A stretch of DNA of 64,000 nucleotides, taken from positions 322,763-386,762 of the forward strand of contig JACTVC010000010.1 of assembly GCA_018417955.1 (NCBI GenBank), in the 5' to 3' direction. The notes beneath the pieces were generated by a model. That model was not told the origin of the DNA, did no database searches, and saw only the letters and a list, made by a program, of their open reading frames with translations. Of the stretch, positions 58,347-64,000 are shown in pieces. The first letter of the stretch is position 1, and each line of letters begins with the position of its first letter. Origin of the DNA: Laccaria trichodermophora. Taxonomy: Eukaryota > Basidiomycota > Agaricomycetes > Agaricales > Hydnangiaceae. The position numbers and the translations under genes are program-made.

Positions 58347-61300
58347 ATGTCTCGTCGGTCGACGGTCCTGTCTACTCCTTCTTTCTCGCCCCCGCCACGC
58401 AGCAGTTATTCCCAACAAAATACCCCTGGAACACCATACCCCCGAATTCATGACACAATAAAACATCAAAACGACCGTCTGAACGTTGACCCCGAACAAC
58501 TATTTACAAAGCACACAATCGCCGAAGTTAGGACTGTCCAACACCGACTGAGGTATCACTACTTCAATCACCTTAGAACAGTTGGTTTAATTTCTCACCA
58601 TAGGACAGATGCAGACGCCAAGCAAGAAGAACTCAGGCTTATGGTTGGGTGCGTACAATGAGCGGAAGATTTTGACCATGCCTTGAGACGTTGCCTTGAA
58701 AGCGCAGAGAACGGTATCGTGATCTTCTCCAAACTTCGTCATCAATTATTTCCATCGCGCAATCTTCGCGACGTGTGCTAGAGGCGCTTGATGAAAGTAA
58801 GGGGGCAATTCTCTCACAGGCGGAACCGCCTCTTCCCCAGCGAACGTCTAATCTGGGCAGTTTGAACGGTGTGTTTATGGAAATTGCTTTTATCTTGTAC
58901 CCAACCGATGAATTTTTAGACAGGCGTCTTCGCAGTTTGCAAGTCCTGTCTGCCCATATAAAGCTATTACTTGACGCCCCAGAGCACCTTTGGCGTCTCA
59001 TAGATCGAAAGAAATATCTTCCGGCTGCCTGGCTGTTCCTATTGACTCGTGTGGTTCATAGAGCGCTTGTGAGGTCAGAAGAACATGATGAGGAGACGTG
59101 GAATAATCTTGGTATTGATGTCTTGGTACGCCACAACTCCTTTTCCCGACAATTCAACAATTAACGATGTTACAGGACGAGTTTCCATTGATTCAGCGTC
59201 AGTGGGACACAGTATCCCAATTTCGTTCTCAAATAATCCACAAGGCCACTCTTTTCCTTCGAGAAATGATTTCCCCCGAGGTATTGTTAGTTTCCTTAGT
59301 CGGCCGACCTCCGGTGAATGTTATAACAGGACGCTTGTGCTACCCTCATCACTTTGCATCTCCTGGATTCTCGCCCGCTCAGCGACACGCTCTCTGCTCT
59401 TCTTGGGCAACGCTCTAAAGCTCTGCAGCTGAACCTTTCATGGAGGGTCGATGAGAAAACCCCTGCAGAATATTCCACCACAACAGGTCTTGTTATGAAC
59501 GGCCATGCAAAGCTCCCCTCTTCTAACGTATCTGTTCGACGGCATTATACTCGGGAAGTCACGCAAGCCATCCAGAGAACCCTTGGAACTATCTCCCAGA
59601 CAGTCTGTTCAGCTCGACGGATCTTCCAGGACGGCGGAGACAACTCTTCATTGATAGTTCACGCTCTACAATCAATACAGTCCGAATCTTTAGAATCGTC
59701 GGCGGATCATCTGCCACCTGCTGAAATCTACCAATCCACCCACACCCTGCTCACAAACCTGACATCTTCAGCCCATTTTCATCTTCTCCCCCCGAGTCTC
59801 CGCTCTTATAGGCCATACGTTGACATAGATTCCTCTTCAGCTCATCTTTCGCAAGCGAAATTTGTTGAGAAACTGCAGGACTGGTTCCAACACTCAACAG
59901 GGCAATGGCGCGCTTCCACAGAAGTGTGGATGTCAAGCATCCAATCGGTCCGAGAAGTTTGGACACTGAGATCGTCTATAAGGCGATGGGTAGCGTCGTC
60001 TAGACTTGAGGAGCAAGAAAAGTCGCAAATATCTAGTATGCAGGACGATCTTTGTCATGAACGTATTCTTGCCATTTGGCGCTTTGAGTTGGCCCATGCC
60101 AGTGATGCTTTTAAAACCCAACTGGGACTCACCCTCTCCTCGATATCTCGGCAAGAACAGGAGACGCGATTCGGTATGATGAGACTCACAAGTATGCCTT
60201 GGATGACATGCTGATAAGATATTAGAAACGCCACTAGATATTCTTTTCAGGCCTACACCAGCACCCGTCCTTTCCCAAACACTTAAGCTAAGCCCGGATA
60301 CTCCTTTCCGCAAATACCAGGCAATGCTGAAAGGTCAGCTGATTGGTCGCACAACACAACTTGACGAGGTATTGTCGACTCTCGAGCGATGTGCGAGCAC
60401 GATTCAACAAGATCTCGCACATATAATGGGAGTTGAAATCGAAGCAGATACGTAAGGTGCTGCTTTCCACATGGTCCTGCCAACGCTCATTCTTGATATC
60501 ACCAGCGCGATGATGGAGCGATTAACCCGAGCATATCAACCCGCCGCGGAGTCAACGTCAGCCGGCATCGTGCATATGTTGGAATGTATTGTTGTGGATG
60601 TTATTGACAATTCAGGTTCATATCCTTAAGTGTGCTCTTGTTGTAATACTGACAACTCGTCGGTTGACAGAAATTTCCATTCACGATATCGTCTTTGTGG
60701 CTCAGCTCCTCGATAGTTTGATGGTATCTTCTAACTTCATAACTCAAATAGGATGTGGGCATTCTGCAATGCAAAGTTAGTCTATTTTTTTGTTTTTCCG
60801 ATCCCGTGAATCAAATTACCACCTGCAGGTTTCATGGTCAAGACGGCCGCTCTCCACGATCGTATGATCGACCGATGGCGAGAGTGCACCATCACGCGCA
60901 TCTTTCGCGAAATTAACCTGCATCAATCAAAGCATACCACGATAGCAACAGGTGAGCTTCACGTCCTCAATGAAAGCAAAAAATCTCATACACAATTTAG
61001 TCCCTTCAGGGCCCTCACCTCCACTCTTTCGATCCTTCCTTTCGCTTTCAGCCGCTATCCAACAGCTAGGGATTTTGAGGCATCAGCCCAGACGGGATAT
61101 AATTATACAGTCTACTCTGCAATCTATGATCACGTCTTGGGTTGATAATGAACCTCAGCAGCCGGATGAACAACATTTGCAAGACTTAGCCTTTCTTCTC
61201 GTCGTCGTGGATCTGTTTGGCAGTGTCTGGGCCGACTTATCGCAATCTCTGGAAGAAAGATTGAAAACCCATGTGAGATGCAATCATCTAGAGCACCACG

Positions 61301-61591
61301 ACGCTGGCACTCATTGTACTTCAGATATACCCCACTTTAACCATGAACGATCTGAGACGAAATGCAACAGAGTATCTTGCACGGACCCAGACACTTTTTT
61401 CTGTTCTCCTTCCACAGGCGTCCCATAGCAACTCTGGCAATCCATCTCCAGACGCTGGCGACAAACTTTCAAGCTTCCTTCTGTTCGGGACGCCATCATC
61501 GAGCCAGAAATACCACTCCGCGATCGAATTGGTCAAGCCGAGCTCACGTTTTGGTTTGTTGCTCGTAGGCAATATGGATTTGTCGACGTAA
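58347..61591 (+). CDS. COG1: Conserved oligomeric Golgi complex subunit 1 (COG1)
   Basis: The start MSRRSTVLSTPSFSPPP at 58347 precedes the Vps51-type N-terminal signature: VDPEQLFTKHTIAEVRTVQH, then DADAKQEELRLMVGERYRDL, SSIISIAQSSRRVLEAL. A long helical-rod body follows in many exons to TSNKP-like residues and a stop at 61591. COG1 is a lobe A subunit of the COG tether, which returns glycosylation enzymes within the Golgi. The first two introns are clear (one ending at the AG before GACAGATGC near 58605, one restoring GERYRD); the middle and last exon limits are approximate. Confidence 0.85.
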
Positions 61592-62089
61592 AAGTAAAAT
61601 TTTGAAACGTTGAACGTTGAACCTTTGAGGTTGTGCCACCATCCACGTAGAGACGCTGCTCTCCTTATTCACGTGTGTCTAGTTTTACCTCGCACGCTAT
61701 TCAGTGACACCTTCCAATGAACAGACTGCCGAAATTATATTTCATTAACATAGAATATCCTCCGAAGGGGATTTTCTTCTCAGATTCTTGCTAGGAGGCT
61801 GCCCAAAAAATTAACACAAGTTGGGCTACATACTTGACTCCATCAAGAGATCCAAGCGACGGTGATAAATGCAACATAATAAGATCATGATTTATCACCC
61901 AGACGGAATGATGGCGGCTGTGGAGTGTGTTCCGAAGAATTTGAAATGAACTTGCAATTAGATCTCAAACTGTTGTCACTTGCGAGCCTTCCAGGTTGCT
62001 TAATTTCCTTTCCTTGACCTCTTCTTTCAGCCTCGAATGTCTGAGCAACGCGCTTAGAACGTGCTCTTAAATTTCTGCCTCCCTGGACA
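61592..62089. other. Intergenic, no gene seen
   Basis: This 498-bp gap lies between COG1 and the next plus-strand gene. No coding motif, repeat or RNA gene is recognised. Confidence 0.4.
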
Positions 62090-63648
62090 ATGCAAGGTAC
62101 GTTTTGCGGCCTTCGGAGATAGTGGTGGCATATACTGACCTACTTGACAACCATAGTCGACGCAGGCGCAGATGCTGGCATTCCTAATTTCAAGCACTTG
62201 GTGCCCACATATCTCGCTCTCCATATCATTGGCGGCTTGGTTTCTTTACCTGCACTAATTGCGACCTTTATCTTCTCGAATAAAGTTACATGCCATCCGA
62301 CCCTCATTAACTTTTGCTGCACCTGGGTGATCTATTCTATATCTTATTGTATATTGTGAGTGCTTGAAGTTCAACATTTTTGCTCGTCCAAATCATTTGA
62401 CAAACCATATAGATTATTTGGTGGAAAGGCCGAAGACCCTCCAGGAGCACTATGCTACGTACAATCAGCGATGAGTCATGGTGCTTCGCCAATGTCAGTT
62501 TTTCACCATACAACATTCTGAACAACGATGTTCAATCTTCTGATTCTTCTCCGACCTGGCAGGGTAGCAGTTTCAACTCTCATCCTAGTTGTCCAAGTTT
62601 GTATCATCCTCAAACTCAAAATGCGGGCTTTGAGATTCCTTTCTAGACCTGGTTGACGTTTCGCGAGCCGACACAAAGTTTTGGAGGTCAAAGATGGTCT
62701 CAAACAACCAAACTCGCATTTGTAGGTTTACCAGACTTTCTTTTTCTCAGTTCTAACGAGTGCTCTAGACTATCGCTACTCCTTATATAGTTTTTATTTT
62801 ATTTACAGTCTTAACAAGTGTGGTACGCAATCCCATTGAGTATCGTTTCAGATCGCGTTTGAACAACCCATAGCTCCAAGCTCGAGATTCTCAGACTGTC
62901 AGGGCGCCGACGGGACTTTACTGCAGCATCTATGGGACTTTTTTGTGGGCACCACGGATTTTTCACGTTGGCGTTTCTCACTCAATTGATAGCGGTCGTT
63001 GGGGTGTCCAGGCTTTCTGTACGGCGTCCCTCGTTTTGATTGTTGCTTTTGAATGTTCGTTCTTTCACGCGGTTGGATACATCGTGCTTATGAGCGTCGT
63101 TCAGCGGCGATTGGAGTCCGTTATATTCAAATGCGCAAGCAAATGAGCAGCGTGTTCCCGTTGGCAAACAGAACGACCTCGCTTGCGCTGGTCGTGCGCG
63201 TGGCATTGTTCAATGTGTACTCAGTTATCACCCTGGGGTATGTATGCACGACTGAAAATCATAGTCTGAACTGATGGTGACACCTTGGCAACAGAGTCGG
63301 AATTTTGCTTCTGGCAAATAATTTCTCTGCATGGCCTGTAATGATACAAGCAGCTCGTCGGTCGTTTCGTAACACTCATGAGGCGACTTTGCTGACTGTA
63401 ACATAGTACCGTTGGCGGCAGCGGTCGTCTTTGGAACACAAAAGGTAGTGTGATACCCTGTATTGTGAGCGAGTCGTTCTCTAAAAAGCCTTCAGGATGT
63501 TTTTCTTGTTTGGTATTTTTGGAAGAAGAAACGGAGATCCGAAGACAGGCGTTCGCGCGAGAGCATCCCGGTATTTCGTAGGCCAGGTTCCGTCAGAACT
63601 GAAATAGACTCCACGATACGATGTGACAATGGACCACGTTTCGTTTGA
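62090..63648 (+). CDS. Unknown multi-TM membrane protein (about seven helices)
   Basis: The first exon is tiny (ATGCAAG, 62090-62096) and joins to VDAGADAGIPNFKHLVPTYL. Hydrophobic segments include ALHIIGGLVSLPALIATFIF, INFCCTWVIYSISYCIL, a helix from GVAVSTLILVVQTW, TPYIVFILFTVLTSVIAFEQ, AFLTQLIAVVG, LALVVRVALFNVYSVITLG and VGILLLANNFSAWPVM. The C-terminal tail is highly basic (WYFWKKKRRSEDRRSRES) and ends with TGA at 63648. The layout, with an extracellular N-terminus, seven helices and a basic cytosolic tail, recalls orphan receptor-like families of Agaricomycetes, but no family is recognised. It is not a Ste3-type pheromone receptor by any motif I can see. Internal splice sites are only partly resolved. 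Confidence 0.6.
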
Positions 63649-63758
63649 ATATGACAAACCGCGTCCTGGCGTTTGGTGCAATCCATAACCAATAAATTAT
63701 ATATAACCGGTACACGACAAAAGATTAAGCTCCACCGCTGTCAAGATAGTCTGTTATT

Positions 63759-64000
63759 CAGAGAGCAAGAATGATCATATAGAATAAGGCGTACACAAGA
63801 ATATTGTTTCTGAAAAGTAAGATAAGGGCATGTAAAAAAATACGTGGAAGTCATGACGCACATTGGGATGTGAATGAGCTTGACAAAGTAACCAATGAAA
63901 CCCATAACGGCGAACCCGACGGCGACTGCCTTGCAAATTTGTGTGAACTCTGGAATCTTCAATGTTAGTAGTTGAGAACGTGAGAAGGACAGATAGCGCA
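63759..64000 (-). CDS. SSS1: SEC61 gamma / SSS1 translocon subunit (5' end outside the window)
   Basis: The minus-strand exon at about 63953-63868 encodes [20 protein letters not shown] and [10 protein letters not shown], the highly conserved single membrane helix of Sec61-gamma. An intron then leads to the last exon [16 protein letters not shown] with a stop at 63759. In most fungi the protein ends shortly after the NNI(L/I)VG segment, so the tail here is slightly longer and hydrophobic. Sec61-gamma clamps the protein-conducting channel of the ER. The N-terminal exons lie beyond 64000. Confidence 0.9.

Noticed and set aside
62090..63648. Ste3-type pheromone receptor (B mating-type gene)
   Set aside because: No receptor motif or neighbouring CAAX pheromone precursor was seen; the membrane layout alone is not enough.
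1..64000. tRNA or rRNA genes
   Set aside because: No cloverleaf with A and B boxes and no ribosomal segment was recognised by eye; a covariance-model scan would be needed to exclude a tRNA.

Overview
This is a nuclear genomic window from an Agaricomycete (mushroom-forming basidiomycete, probably Agaricales). Almost every gene is cut by several spliceosomal introns of about 45-60 bp, intergenic gaps are short, and the gene order is that of the Agaricomycete mating-type A (homeodomain, HD) region. The exon structures given here were read by hand from GT-AG sites, frame continuity and family motifs.

Left flank (1-27.8 kb): the tail of an unidentified gene, a membrane-anchored WD40 protein, an Spt5-like KOW protein, two divergent unknown genes, an MFS drug/H+ antiporter, RPB2 (complete, 9 exons), a PTM1/GPR107-type seven-TM protein, sorting nexin SNX4/ATG24, the HORMA protein REV7/MAD2B, an ABC1/ADCK-type mitochondrial kinase (YPL109C/CQD1), glycogenin, a small LEA-like amphipathic protein and the beta-flanking gene (beta-fg).

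Centre (28-46.5 kb): an approximately 18.5 kb nest of transposons sits between beta-fg and the HD genes. The outermost layer is a pair of inverted, TA-flanked Tc1/mariner-type ends (27994 and 46524). Inside is a DIRS/Ngaro-type tyrosine-recombinase retrotransposon on the minus strand (28187-45890) with split direct repeats A1...B1-A2-B2. That element is broken by a Plavaka (CACTA-like) transposon (33910-41728), a 2.2 kb non-autonomous element with related CATCAGG ends (42088-44289) and a 470 bp TA-flanked MITE (45294-45763). Differences between the repeat copies lie almost only at CpG sites, a sign of cytosine methylation and deamination.

Mating-type core and right flank (46.9-64 kb): one divergent HD2/HD1 homeodomain pair with intact homeodomains, then mitochondrial intermediate peptidase (MIP), the classic neighbour. 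These are followed by a DDT/WHIM chromatin protein, FAM32A, TMEM115, the Golgi tether subunit COG1, an orphan multi-TM protein and the 3' end of the SEC61-gamma gene. HD1 and HD2 would act by dimerising with the partner class from a compatible mate to switch on dikaryon development. The flanking genes are housekeeping genes linked to the locus.
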